Positions 17,303 to 25,872 of a stretch of 31,967 bases of DNA are shown here, one piece after another. The stretch is from JAFDZV01 sp966128725 (GTDB lineage Bacteria; Bacteroidota; Ignavibacteria; OLB7). Position 1 is the stretch's first letter. Each line of letters opens with the position of its first letter. A model generated the notes under the pieces. It saw nothing but the letters and a program-made list of their open reading frames with translations, was not told the origin of the DNA and made no database searches. Made by a program: the position numbers and the translations under genes. The stretch covers positions 1-31,967 of the forward strand of contig CBHYLN010000053.1 of NCBI GenBank assembly GCA_966128725.1, in the 5' to 3' direction.

Positions 17303-17665
17303 ATGAGACGTGTCATACCACACCTGTTTGTAGCCAATGTCGAGCGTTCGATCGACTTCTACACCGAACAACTTGGATTCACCGCCGCCTACGTGCAGCG
17401 GAACGAGGAGGAGAAACCGGTGTTCGCCATACTCCGGCACGCCGATGTGGAGGTGATGGTAAGCACGCATCGCGAGATCAAGAAGGCGGGCAAACCTGCT
17501 TCACTGACGCTGTACATCGAGATGGAGGATGTGGCGGGGTTCTGGGACTATGTGCAAGGCCACGTGACGGTGGTGCGCCCGTTGGAGGAAACCCGCTGGG
17601 GCACACGCGAGTTCTGGATTCAGGATCCGGACGGCTTCGTGCTGGCGATGTTCGAGGAGCTGTAG
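17303..17665 (+). CDS. Glyoxalase/bleomycin-resistance (VOC) fold protein
   Basis: The 120-residue protein has the vicinal oxygen chelate fold: an N-terminal strand IPHLFVANVERSIDFYTEQLGF, a middle strand SLTLYIEMEDV, and a C-terminal block WGTREFWIQDPDGFVLAMFEE. Candidate metal ligands are His7 near the start and Glu residues in the second half. The set resembles the bleomycin-binding/dioxygenase-like subgroup rather than true lactoylglutathione lyase. The ATG at 17303 is chosen because homology begins at once; upstream in-frame sequence is Pro/Ser/Arg-rich and unlikely to be protein. The substrate cannot be told from sequence. Confidence 0.85.
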   Translation: MRRVIPHLFVANVERSIDFYTEQLGFTAAYVQRNEEEKPVFAILRHADVEVMVSTHREIKKAGKPASLTLYIEMEDVAGFWDYVQGHVTVVRPLEETRWGTREFWIQDPDGFVLAMFEEL

Positions 17666-17724
17666 CCGGCGCACCCACACGCAGGCTTTCGACAACGGAT
17701 GCAAAGTTTTTCACGTTTTCGGCG

Positions 17725-17755
17725 CTGGCACGAGTCGGGAACTTTTCTATATTTG
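17725..17755 (+). promoter_or_regulatory. Promoter of the tRNA-Ser transcript
   Basis: CTGGCA (17725) and TATATT (17748) are spaced 17 bases apart. The latter is part of TATATTTG (17748-17755), a full match to the FCB -7 consensus TAnnTTTG. Transcription would start about 17762, upstream of both the tRNA relic and the intact tRNA. Confidence 0.6.
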
Positions 17756-17790
17756 CTGCCCGGCCGATCAAACCAGGCCCTGCAGGGTTC

Positions 17791-17850
17791 CCGATGGTTG
17801 TGTTGGCCGGCGCGGAAAGCCGTTGAATCCGCTGTGGATCCGTGAATTCG
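17791..17850 (+). pseudogene. Decayed tRNA-Ser copy (GGA-like anticodon) just before the intact tRNA
   Basis: This stretch aligns without gaps to 17893-17952 of the intact tRNA-Ser, 102 bases downstream. Within a 50-base core I count 35 identities. The anticodon stem (CCGG/GCCG part) and the variable arm (ATCC/GGAT) still pair, with compensatory changes relative to the intact gene. The loop would present GGA at 17814-17816 (serine). The T-stem partner and acceptor stem cannot be formed, and position 33 is C instead of T, so it is unlikely to work. Confidence 0.6.
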
Positions 17851-17881
17851 GCCCAAAAGCGAGCGCGGCGTGGGACAATTT

Positions 17882-17968
17882 GGAGAGGTGCTAGAGTGGT
17901 TGAATAGGACGGTCTCGAAAACCGTTGAACCCGCAAGGGTTCCGTGAGTTCGAATCTCACCCTCTCCG
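17882..17968 (+). tRNA. tRNA-Ser (anticodon CGA)
   Basis: The 87-nt sequence folds as a class II tRNA. Acceptor GGAGAGG/CCTCTCC has 7 perfect pairs, the D-arm contains GTGGTTGAATAGG, and the anticodon arm ACGGT-CTCGAAA-ACCGT has CGA at 17916-17918. The long variable arm is AACCC-gc-aa-GGGTT and the T-arm GTGAG-TTCGAAT-CTCAC is perfect. The discriminator is G. The 3' CCA is not encoded (CTT follows). It reads UCG codons. It is followed 30 bases later by a strong terminator and preceded by a good promoter, so it is a single-gene transcript. Confidence 0.97.
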
Positions 17969-17998
17969 CTTCATACGGGGGCCCAAATCCCCGGATAC

Positions 17999-18037
17999 AA
18001 CGCAAAAGCCCGGATTCCCGTCCGGGCTTTTGCGTTT
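17999..18037 (+). terminator. Rho-independent terminator of the tRNA-Ser gene
   Basis: A perfect 16-bp stem, AACGCAAAAGCCCGGA against TCCGGGCTTTTGCGTT, has a six-base loop TTCCCG and ends in a short T-run. The A-run and T-run inside the arms mean it could work in both directions. Confidence 0.9.
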
Positions 18038-18277
18038 GGTATAACATAGGTACAACATGCGGGTGTTCGGCGCTCTGAAACTACGCATCACAACGTCGCA
18101 CCATCAGGCAAACTTCATCTATTAACGTCCTGAATGTGGTGTTTGCGCCTGATACGGCTTTACACCTGCTCGCCTTCCCTCTTCCGCATATCTTGACGCC
18201 ATTACCCGACGGCGTATGCGGGACGCACGCTGTTCCCGGGCCATCGCGAACAATCAGAGATCAGGACACAACCTACT

Positions 18278-21028
18278 ATGCAGAACACCCCGCCCGTTTC
18301 AGGACAACGTTGGGTAAGCGACAGCGAACCCGAGTTGGGGCTTGGTATTGTCCTGAGCGTTGATGCGCGGCGGGTCGAGATCCGGTTCCCGGCTGCCGAT
18401 GAGCAACGGCTGTACTCGCTCTCGTTATCGCAGTTGCGCCGCGTGGCGTTCAAGGAGAACGATCGGATCAGGCTGCGCGACGGCCGGGAGCTGGTTGTCC
18501 GAAGCGTATTGGAACACGATGGCCTGCTGATGTACCGAACGGACGAACGCATGGTGCCCGAGGGGGAGCTTGCCGATACGATCAGCTTCAGCAGCCCCAC
18601 CGAACGCCTGCTGGCCGGCCGGGCCGACACCCCTCAGGCATACGCCCTGCGAATAGAAACACTCGAGCACTGGAGCACGATGCAGGGTTCGCCGGTTCGA
18701 GGATATACCGGCGGCCGCATCGATTTGATTCCGCATCAGTTGTCCATTGCCGTGGAGACCTGCTCGCGGCTTGTACCGCGCGTGTTGCTGGCGGACGAGG
18801 TAGGGCTCGGCAAGACGATTGAAGCCGGGCTTATCCTTCATCGCCTGCACCTTACCGGACGTGCCGACCGGATCCTCATTCTGGTGCCCGAGCCGCTCAC
18901 ACATCAATGGTTCGTTGAGATGCTGCGGCGGTTCAATCTCCCGTTCAGCATTTTCAACGAGGAGCGATGCGAATCGATCGAGGAACATCAACCGGGGATC
19001 AACCCCTTCCTTGAGAATCAACTTGTGCTTTGTAGCATCGATCTGCTGGCCGGCAATCGTCGCCGCGCGGCACAGTCCCTGGAAGCCGGATGGGATATGC
19101 TGGTGGTGGACGAAGCGCACCATCTGGAGTGGGCACGCAATGGCGCCGGCGCCGGCTACAAACTGGTGGAGGCATTGGCCCGGGCGATACCCGGCGTGCT
19201 GATGCTTACCGCCACTCCGCAGCAGTTGGGGCCGGAAGGCCACTTTGCACGCCTGCGCCTTCTGGACCCGGATCGCTACGCCGATCTGGATACGTTTCTG
19301 GAAGAGACTACCGGCTACGAACGGGTGGCCGAAGCGGTGGAGCGTATCCTGGACGGCCGGCGATTGACGGCCGATGACCAGGCGTTGTTCGCGGAGAGTT
19401 CCGAACGCATTCGGCAGCGTTCCGAGGAGTTGGCCGCAGGGATCGGGGGGGCGGGCGATCGGCTGATCGCGGATCTGCTGGACAGCTTCGGAACCGGCCG
19501 TGTGATGTTCCGAAATACTCGCGCGGCGCTTTCCGGCTTCCCCGAGCGCAGAGCACTCCTAGCGCCGTTGGGAACGGAACCCGGAGGCGATGCGATGGGC
19601 ATCAGGATGGCATGGCTGGTTGATCTGCTGAAGGATCTCGGCGATGCAAAGGTGCTGCTGATATGCGGCTCCCGCCCCATGGCCGAGGACATCCACAAAC
19701 GCCTGCAGCTTGCAACCCGGGCCAAGGCAGCGCTGTTTCACGAAGGGCTGACGCTGATCCAGCGCGACCGCAACGCCGCCTACTTTGCCGAACGCGACGG
19801 CGCGCGCATCCTGGTCTGTTCGGAGATCGGCAGCGAAGGCCGCAACTTCCAGTTCGCCCACCATCTTGTTCTCTTCGATCTCCCGGTTGATCCCGACCTG
19901 CTGGAGCAACGTATCGGCCGTCTGGATCGCATCGGCCAGAAGTCAACGGTCAACATCCACGTGCCCTATATCCCGGGAACGGAGTCGGAGGTTCTGGCGC
20001 GCTGGTATCACCAGGGCCTTAACGCCTTCGAGGAAAACCTGCATGGCGCCACGGAGATCGCCGGGGTGCTTCAGGACCATCTGCGCCCACTGATGACGAC
20101 GTTCGATGAAGAGAAGCTGCGGGCGTTGATCGACCGTTCCATGGCCGAGCGCGCGCGTATAACCGGCAAGCTTGCGCACGGCTACGATCGCCTGCTGGCG
20201 CTCAACTCGAACAAGCCGGAACGGGCGGCCGAAACGGCGCGGCTGATTCACGCGGCCGATACCGACCGCTCGTTCGAACAGTTCTTCCTTCGCCTGCTCG
20301 ATTACTTCGGCGTCTATGTGGAGGAACTGAGTTTCCGGACGTATCTGTTCCGACCCGATTACCTGCTGACCGACGAGTTCCCAACCCTGCCCGAGGATGG
20401 GATGCGCGTTACGTTCGACCGCGACCGCGCGCTGAGCCGTGAGGACCTTGCGTTCATGACGTGGGATCACCCGTTTGTTCTGAGTGTGATGGAGTTGCTC
20501 CTGAAGGGAGAACACGGCAATGCCTCGTTTGTTGTGTGGGAAGCCGAGGGCCGGGAGATGCTGCTGCTGGAGGTTCTGTTGATGGTTGAATGTGTGGCGC
20601 CGCCGGCCCTGCATGTCGATCGATTCCTGCCGCCCCAGCCGGTACGGGTGATTGTGGACCAGCATCTGAACGATCGCACCGCCAATCCCCTCCCTGCAAA
20701 CGCGCGGATCAGCAATGGGGATCTGCACGCCCTGCTCGAGATGGAAGGTGTTGCCGGCACGCTGCTGCCCGCGATGCTGGATGCCGCGCTGGACGCCGCG
20801 GCGCAACAGACCGAAAGGATCATCGAGCGCGCCGCCGCCGAGATGGCCGCACAGCTCCGCCGGGAAATCGAGCGCCTCGAGGATCTGCACCAGATCAACA
20901 GCCACGTCACGCCGGAGGAGATCGCCGCCGCACGGGAACACGAAGCCGCGCTTCGCGCCGCGATCGCCAGCGCGCGGCCACGGATTGCCGGGCTGCAACT
21001 GATCCTGCGCAAGCCGAAGGAGGAGTAG
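18278..21028 (+). CDS. rapA: RNA polymerase-associated ATPase RapA (Swi2/Snf2 family)
   Basis: The 916-residue protein follows the plan of E. coli RapA (968 residues), which binds core RNA polymerase and recycles it after transcription. The N-terminal Tudor-like region has GQRWVSDSEPELGLG-x-V; IPHQLSIA is followed by Walker A DEVGLGKT (173-180) and the DEAH box at 278-281. LTATPQQLG is present, and the second helicase lobe has SEIGSEGRNFQFA and motif VI EQRIGRLDRIGQ (from 543), then NIHVPY. The C-terminal domain ends in a charged helix (about 840-916). A section between the lobes is shorter than in E. coli. It follows the tRNA terminator and appears monocistronic. RapA is best known in Gammaproteobacteria, but homologues exist elsewhere. 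Confidence 0.95.
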   Translation: MQNTPPVSGQRWVSDSEPELGLGIVLSVDARRVEIRFPAADEQRLYSLSLSQLRRVAFKENDRIRLRDGRELVVRSVLEHDGLLMYRTDERMVPEGELADTISFSSPTERLLAGRADTPQAYALRIETLEHWSTMQGSPVRGYTGGRIDLIPHQLSIAVETCSRLVPRVLLADEVGLGKTIEAGLILHRLHLTGRADRILILVPEPLTHQWFVEMLRRFNLPFSIFNEERCESIEEHQPGINPFLENQLVLCSIDLLAGNRRRAAQSLEAGWDMLVVDEAHHLEWARNGAGAGYKLVEALARAIPGVLMLTATPQQLGPEGHFARLRLLDPDRYADLDTFLEETTGYERVAEAVERILDGRRLTADDQALFAESSERIRQRSEELAAGIGGAGDRLIADLLDSFGTGRVMFRNTRAALSGFPERRALLAPLGTEPGGDAMGIRMAWLVDLLKDLGDAKVLLICGSRPMAEDIHKRLQLATRAKAALFHEGLTLIQRDRNAAYFAERDGARILVCSEIGSEGRNFQFAHHLVLFDLPVDPDLLEQRIGRLDRIGQKSTVNIHVPYIPGTESEVLARWYHQGLNAFEENLHGATEIAGVLQDHLRPLMTTFDEEKLRALIDRSMAERARITGKLAHGYDRLLALNSNKPERAAETARLIHAADTDRSFEQFFLRLLDYFGVYVEELSFRTYLFRPDYLLTDEFPTLPEDGMRVTFDRDRALSREDLAFMTWDHPFVLSVMELLLKGEHGNASFVVWEAEGREMLLLEVLLMVECVAPPALHVDRFLPPQPVRVIVDQHLNDRTANPLPANARISNGDLHALLEMEGVAGTLLPAMLDAALDAAAQQTERIIERAAAEMAAQLRREIERLEDLHQINSHVTPEEIAAAREHEAALRAAIASARPRIAGLQLILRKPKEE

Positions 21029-21058
21029 TTCGGCGGCCGCGACCGAATGTCATAAGCG

Positions 21059-21088
21059 GCAGGGGGCGCGGTCACGAACTTCCCCTGC
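21059..21088 (+). terminator. Hairpin downstream of rapA
   Basis: GCAGGGG (21059-21065) pairs with CCCCTGC (21082-21088) around a 16-base loop, 30 bases after the rapA stop. There is no T-run, so this is a weak terminator candidate. Confidence 0.35.
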
Positions 21089-21137
21089 AGAATCGATCCC
21101 CACAGTTTCGCCGGCCACGGCAAGCTGGAAGTCGCCG

Positions 21138-21192
21138 GCATGCAGGGGTGATGGGAACCGTCCTGCATGCACGGCAGGGCAGTCCCATCACC
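21138..21192. repeat. Two interlocked perfect inverted repeats
   Basis: GCATGCAGG (21138-21146) is complementary to CCTGCATGC (21162-21170), 9 bp. GGTGATGGGA (21147-21156) is complementary to TCCCATCACC (21183-21192), 10 bp. The 5' arms abut and the 3' arms interleave, so both hairpins cannot form fully at once except as a strained pseudoknot. The element lies in the convergent gap between rapA and the sortilin-like gene. Confidence 0.75.
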
Positions 21193-21251
21193 GAAAACCA
21201 CATCAGGCACGGACCACAGGAATTCGCGGCAACTCCCGCACGGTATCCCCA

Positions 21252-24200
21252 CTACGGCATTCGCACGTCAACCGGGGGCAACCCCTGCGCCTTCAACTGC
21301 GTGTTGAGCGCGCCAATGTGATCGCCGATCCACGCGGTAAACTGCTTCGCGACGTCGCCAAGCTCGCGGGCGATCGCATCCGCGTGGACGGTCTGCGCCC
21401 CCGACGGACGGCCCTCGTAGCCGTTGACGCTGCCGTACAGCTCGGTCAGGTGCTCGCGCAGCCGCTCCTCACCCGTGATCATCCCGCCTTCCTTGGTCGC
21501 AACGATCTGCCTGCGAAGCGTGTCCACCTCCGCCGCCGCCTTGCGTAGCGCTGGCACCAACGAGCCGCTGGCACGCGCCGCCCGGTCCTCGAGCGTCCGG
21601 CGCAGATCGTTCATCTGCTCCACAAGCGTGGTCATATCGCCAAGCATTCCGTACAGCTTGTTTACCAGCGCCCACTGCTCGGCGCGATCGGCGGCGGTGT
21701 GCTTCGATCGCGGATCCGGAACCAGGCGCAACGGCGCGGTGTACTCGCTGTCGCCGCTGACAAGCCGCACCGTGTACGTGCCCGGCAGATAACGCGGGCC
21801 AACGCCGAATCCTCCGGTCGCGGCGGACGGAAAGCGGGGCGGATCCATCCGCATCGACCATGTGACGCGGCTCAGTCCCCGACGCTTGCTGGTCGGGAGC
21901 GTCGCAAGAAGTTTGCCGGACGGGTCATGGATCTCCAGCTTCATGTCGCCGAAGATGTGGCGCTTCTGCAGGAAGTAGGTGATCACCGCATCATCGGGAG
22001 GATTGGCGCCAACAAACGCCGCGTCACCGTTAACCCAGCCGCCGTTGGCCGAAAGCCGCTGTACAACCGGCTCGCTCTGGAAGAACGCCGCGCCGCGTGC
22101 AAGCGTCTCCGTGGTCAGCGCCCTGAGCGGCGTGATGTCGTCGATAATCCAGATGCCGCGCCCATGTGTTGCGATCACCAGATCGTTGTCGCGCGGGTGA
22201 ATCGCCAGATCGCGCACGGCAACGTTCGGCATGTCGCTCCCCTTGTACCGCGACCACTGCTCGCCGCCGTCAACGGAAATCCACAGACCGAACTCGGTCC
22301 CAAGAAAAAGCAGCCTCGGGTTGACGGGGTCCTCCTTGATCACGTGCGCGTACCCGCGCACCGGCGACGATGCGGAGATGAGCGGCGTCCACGTGGACCC
22401 GTAATCGGTGGACTTGAAGGCATACGGCCGCATGTCGCCGAACGTGTGAAGATCGAACGTGGCGTAGATGGTTCCCGCCGACAAGTGCCCAGGTTCCACC
22501 GAGGAGACCCATGCGTTCTTCGGAAGACCGCGAATGTTTTCGACAACGTTCGTCCAGTGCGCCCCGTCGTCGCGCGTGAGCTGGAGATTACCGTCGTCGG
22601 TGCCGGCCCAGATCACGTTCGGATCCTTCGGCGACTCGGCGATCGCGTGAATCGTGGTGTGCATCTCGGCGGATGAATTGTCCACCGTGACGCCACCGGA
22701 TTCCTCCTGCTTCTGCTTCGCGGGATCGTTGGTCGTAAGGTCGGGCGAGATACGTGCCCAGGTCTGCCCGGAATCCGAGGAGCGGAACAGGAACTGCGAG
22801 CCAAGATAGATCGTGCCCTTGCGGGTTGGGCTCAGGTGGACCGGCGTGTTCCAGTTGAAGCGCAGCTTCCCTTCCTTGTAGCCCGGCAACGGCTTGATGT
22901 CGCGGCTCTCGTGTGTTCTGCGGTTGACCCGGCCGATGTAACCGCCCTGTGCCTCGGCATAGATGTAGTCCGGGTTGGCCGGATCGGGGAACATCCAGAA
23001 GCCGTCGCCGCCGTACATGTTCTCCCAGCGGCTGTTGGTGATCCCGCCGGGGTATTCGGATTCGCCAACCCACGAGCTGTTGTCCTGCAGGCCGCCGTAC
23101 ACCTTGTACGGCTGGTCCATATCAACGCTTACGTGGTAGAACTGTGAGATCGGCAGGTTCTCCGCCTTCCACCACCGATCGCCACCATCGTACGAGTACC
23201 ACAGGCCGCCGTCGTCGCCGGCGATCAGGTGATCGGTGTTTGCCGGATCCACCCAGAGATCGTGGTGATCGCCATGGGTGCCGCCGCTGATGTTGCTGAA
23301 GCTCGCGCCGCCGTCGTTGCTCATGATGAGCGAACCGTCCGGCTTATACACGCGGTTCTCGTCCTTCGGGTCGACGATCAGGTTTGCGAAGTAGAACGGA
23401 CGCCAGATCATGTTCTGGCTGCGATCCTTCATCTGCCACGTCTTTCCGCCGTCGGACGAACGGTACAACGCATTGAGCGGAGGCACGGCCTCGATAAAGG
23501 CATACACGACGTTTGCGTTCGACGGGGCAACCGTCACCGCCACACGCCCCCACGGCTTCGGCGGCAGGCCCTTCGCGCTCTTGTCGTCGAGTTGCTTCCA
23601 CGTGGTTCCGCCGTCGGTGCTCTTGAACAGCCCGCTGCCGCTTGGCGCCTCGGGGCCGTCGCCGCCGGAACGGAACGTCCATCCCCTGCGGCGGAAATCC
23701 CACATGCCCGCGTAGATCGTCTTCGGGTTCGTGGGATCCATCGAGAGCATCGAGCAGCCCGTTGAAGGATTGCTTCCGGCAAGAACCTTCGTCCAGTGCC
23801 TGCCTCCGTCGGTGGTCCTGTAAACTCCGCGCTCCGGGCTGTCGCTCCAGAGCTTTCCGGGCACGGCAACGTACACTGTATTGGGGTCGGACGGGTCGAT
23901 GAGAATCTTGGCGATGCGCTCCGACTCCGGCAGGCCCATGTTCGTCCAGCTCTCGCCGGCATCGGTGGACTTGTAGATGCCATCTCCCACCGACACGCTG
24001 TTGCGCGTCCAGGACTCCCCCGTGCCGGCCCATACAACCTTGGGATTGGTGGGGTCAATCGCGATGGCGCCAATCGAGAGCGATGTCTCGTGATCGAATA
24101 CCGGTTTGAAGGTGGTGCCGCCGTTCATCGATTTCCACACGCCGCCGCTTGCCGCGCCAACATACAGCGTCAGCCGGTTGCCCTCGTGGACGGCGGCAAC

Positions 24201-25172
24201 GGCGGCAACACGACCGCTCATCGCGGCCGAGCCGATATTCCGCGCCCCAAGCCCTGCTGTTGTCTCCGAATCCACACGGGCCACCGCGGAGGCCGCGCCG
24301 GATTCGCCGATCGCGGATTGCGCCGGTGGCGGCGTTCCTACGCCGGAAGAATTTCCCTGCACGGAGCTTCCGGACTGCTGGCCGGCCGTTGCGCCCGCTT
24401 CGGGTACAACAACCGGCGCGCCCGGAAGCGGGCGCGCGAACATCGCGTCGTCCATCGGCACGTTGGCCTCGATCCGCTCCCAGATGATCTTGGCCTTCTC
24501 GACCGCCGAGCTTCCCTTGCCGCCCGTGGCGACAGCAAACGGGAGATACCACCCGTCCACCGGTTTGTAATCGCCCAGCTCGATCTCGAACTCACGCTCG
24601 GCTCCTCGGACAAGTCGCTTCACCTCGATCTTGATCGGCACGTAGGAGTCGGCATCGATGTAGTACGTGCGGACATCGCCGTTGCTGGCAAGCGTTGCAC
24701 GCAGCTTGTAGACAGCGGTCCCCTCGATCTGATCGGTGCCGAGCAACTCCACCGCATTCTTCTTCGCGGCAAAGTTGAAGAGTGGATCGTCGAACGCCGC
24801 CTCCTCCAGGATCGACTTCAGCTCCTCATCTCCCAGCGGCTCGGGATCCTTTTTCCCTCCCCATGGTTGGATCTTCCAGCCGCTTGCGCCATCGTAGGCG
24901 GTGATGCCCGTCATCCCGCCGAACGTGAACTCCTGGCGCACCTTGCCGGAGCGTGTGTTCCGGTAACACACCTGTGCCTGAAAGCCGCCACCGCCGTAAA
25001 ACGTCCCGGTTCGCCGCAACGTTGTTATCGCCCCAACCCGGTCACCACCGCCAACACGCTGCAGATATCGGGCAACGATACTTTCGGCCGATTGCTGCGC
25101 CGCAAGCGGCACCGCGGCCAGCAGCGTGAGAGCCACGAAGGAAATGCAGAACGTTCGAATGGTCGTGTTCAT
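21252..25172 (-). CDS. Secreted sortilin/BNR-repeat protein with N-terminal LolA/RseB-like domain
   Basis: The 1306-residue protein has a Sec signal peptide ending in PLAAQQ. Residues about 28-240 resemble the LolA/RseB lipoprotein-binding fold (RTGTFYGGGGFQAQ, YYIDADSYVPIKIEV, DGWYLPFAV). A Gly/Ser/Pro-rich linker (about 250-300) follows. Residues about 310-1030 form a Vps10/sortilin-like beta-propeller with at least ten Asp-box motifs (for example STDGGTTW, SSDGGKTW, SVDGGEQW). After a beta domain, the end is a helical region (about 1170-1306) ending in LPPVDVRMP. The ATG at 25172 places the signal at the start. The propeller family is often mis-named glycosyl hydrolase; no catalytic site is evident. 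It is probably periplasmic or exported, on its own transcript. Confidence 0.88.
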   Translation of the reverse strand: MNTTIRTFCISFVALTLLAAVPLAAQQSAESIVARYLQRVGGGDRVGAITTLRRTGTFYGGGGFQAQVCYRNTRSGKVRQEFTFGGMTGITAYDGASGWKIQPWGGKKDPEPLGDEELKSILEEAAFDDPLFNFAAKKNAVELLGTDQIEGTAVYKLRATLASNGDVRTYYIDADSYVPIKIEVKRLVRGAEREFEIELGDYKPVDGWYLPFAVATGGKGSSAVEKAKIIWERIEANVPMDDAMFARPLPGAPVVVPEAGATAGQQSGSSVQGNSSGVGTPPPAQSAIGESGAASAVARVDSETTAGLGARNIGSAAMSGRVAAVAAVHEGNRLTLYVGAASGGVWKSMNGGTTFKPVFDHETSLSIGAIAIDPTNPKVVWAGTGESWTRNSVSVGDGIYKSTDAGESWTNMGLPESERIAKILIDPSDPNTVYVAVPGKLWSDSPERGVYRTTDGGRHWTKVLAGSNPSTGCSMLSMDPTNPKTIYAGMWDFRRRGWTFRSGGDGPEAPSGSGLFKSTDGGTTWKQLDDKSAKGLPPKPWGRVAVTVAPSNANVVYAFIEAVPPLNALYRSSDGGKTWQMKDRSQNMIWRPFYFANLIVDPKDENRVYKPDGSLIMSNDGGASFSNISGGTHGDHHDLWVDPANTDHLIAGDDGGLWYSYDGGDRWWKAENLPISQFYHVSVDMDQPYKVYGGLQDNSSWVGESEYPGGITNSRWENMYGGDGFWMFPDPANPDYIYAEAQGGYIGRVNRRTHESRDIKPLPGYKEGKLRFNWNTPVHLSPTRKGTIYLGSQFLFRSSDSGQTWARISPDLTTNDPAKQKQEESGGVTVDNSSAEMHTTIHAIAESPKDPNVIWAGTDDGNLQLTRDDGAHWTNVVENIRGLPKNAWVSSVEPGHLSAGTIYATFDLHTFGDMRPYAFKSTDYGSTWTPLISASSPVRGYAHVIKEDPVNPRLLFLGTEFGLWISVDGGEQWSRYKGSDMPNVAVRDLAIHPRDNDLVIATHGRGIWIIDDITPLRALTTETLARGAAFFQSEPVVQRLSANGGWVNGDAAFVGANPPDDAVITYFLQKRHIFGDMKLEIHDPSGKLLATLPTSKRRGLSRVTWSMRMDPPRFPSAATGGFGVGPRYLPGTYTVRLVSGDSEYTAPLRLVPDPRSKHTAADRAEQWALVNKLYGMLGDMTTLVEQMNDLRRTLEDRAARASGSLVPALRKAAAEVDTLRRQIVATKEGGMITGEERLREHLTELYGSVNGYEGRPSGAQTVHADAIARELGDVAKQFTAWIGDHIGALNTQLKAQGLPPVDVRMP

Positions 25173-25183
25173 AGCAGCCTGAA

Positions 25184-25213
25184 GTAATACGTGCTGTCCC
25201 TGAAACCGTTCAA
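25184..25213 (-). promoter_or_regulatory. Candidate promoter of the sortilin-like gene
   Basis: On the minus strand TTGAAC and TATTAC are separated by 18 bases. The -10 ends only 11 bases before the ATG, so the message would have almost no leader. It matches 4 of 6 at each hexamer. Confidence 0.35.
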
Positions 25214-25789
25214 CAATCGTCAACCCAGGGCGGCCCAACGGACGCGAATGCGACGTTCCTTTGAACGTCACAGTGAGCGCGGACGTGAGGGTCAACGCAG
25301 CGGATAGCGTTGCTCAACAGTCAGACAGGGCATGGATTGATCGGGGCTGATCCGGTGGGGAACGGATTGCCGGCAGGTCGATGGATTGTTCGCGCCGGTT
25401 GTTCGCCTGCCCGTCTTGCACCCGCTCCCTTCTCCGGGATCGCCAGGTACGGGCCACAAACGCCGGCTGCTCAATCTGCGAAATGATTGCATACAGCCGC
25501 ACGTGCTCAGGTCGTGGAACGCTTCTCGAATAATGAGATACGCGCCCGGCATGCGCCACCGCCCGGCTGGATCAACGGCAATTCCCCGATCGGAACACCT
25601 GATCGCAAAGTTTGATCACAAGGGATGAAGGAATTGGGATCGCGATACGACAGTGGTCGGCTATTCGTATGAGGCGGAGAAAAGTTGCATGCGGTACACT
25701 ACGTGGCCGGGCATTGGATTGTTCAACCTGGATAACCATCGGATGGCTCGGCGGCAAATGCCCGGTGTGGCCGCCTGGCCTTCTCGGCC

Positions 25790-25822
25790 GGCGACGGCCA
25801 GACGTTAACTCCGGCCGTCGCT
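25790..25822 (-). terminator. Hairpin downstream of the repeat lipoprotein gene
   Basis: GCGACGGCC (25791-25799) pairs with GGCCGTCGC (25813-25821), 9 perfect pairs with a 13-base loop. It is about 50 bases past the stop at 25873. There is no T-run on the minus side. Confidence 0.4.
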
Positions 25823-25872
25823 ATTTCCCAACGCTCGCCCACGTTACCCGCATTCTCATTCAGAGCCCCGGC

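Larger units (their letters stand above)
25173..25872. other. Intergenic region upstream of the sortilin-like gene
   Basis: Seven hundred bases without a credible gene. It contains the candidate promoter of the minus-strand sortilin-like gene (25184-25213) and the hairpin after the D-x-x-GND lipoprotein gene (25790-25822). Short GGATTG copies near 25333-25385 are too small to call a repeat. Confidence 0.4.
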
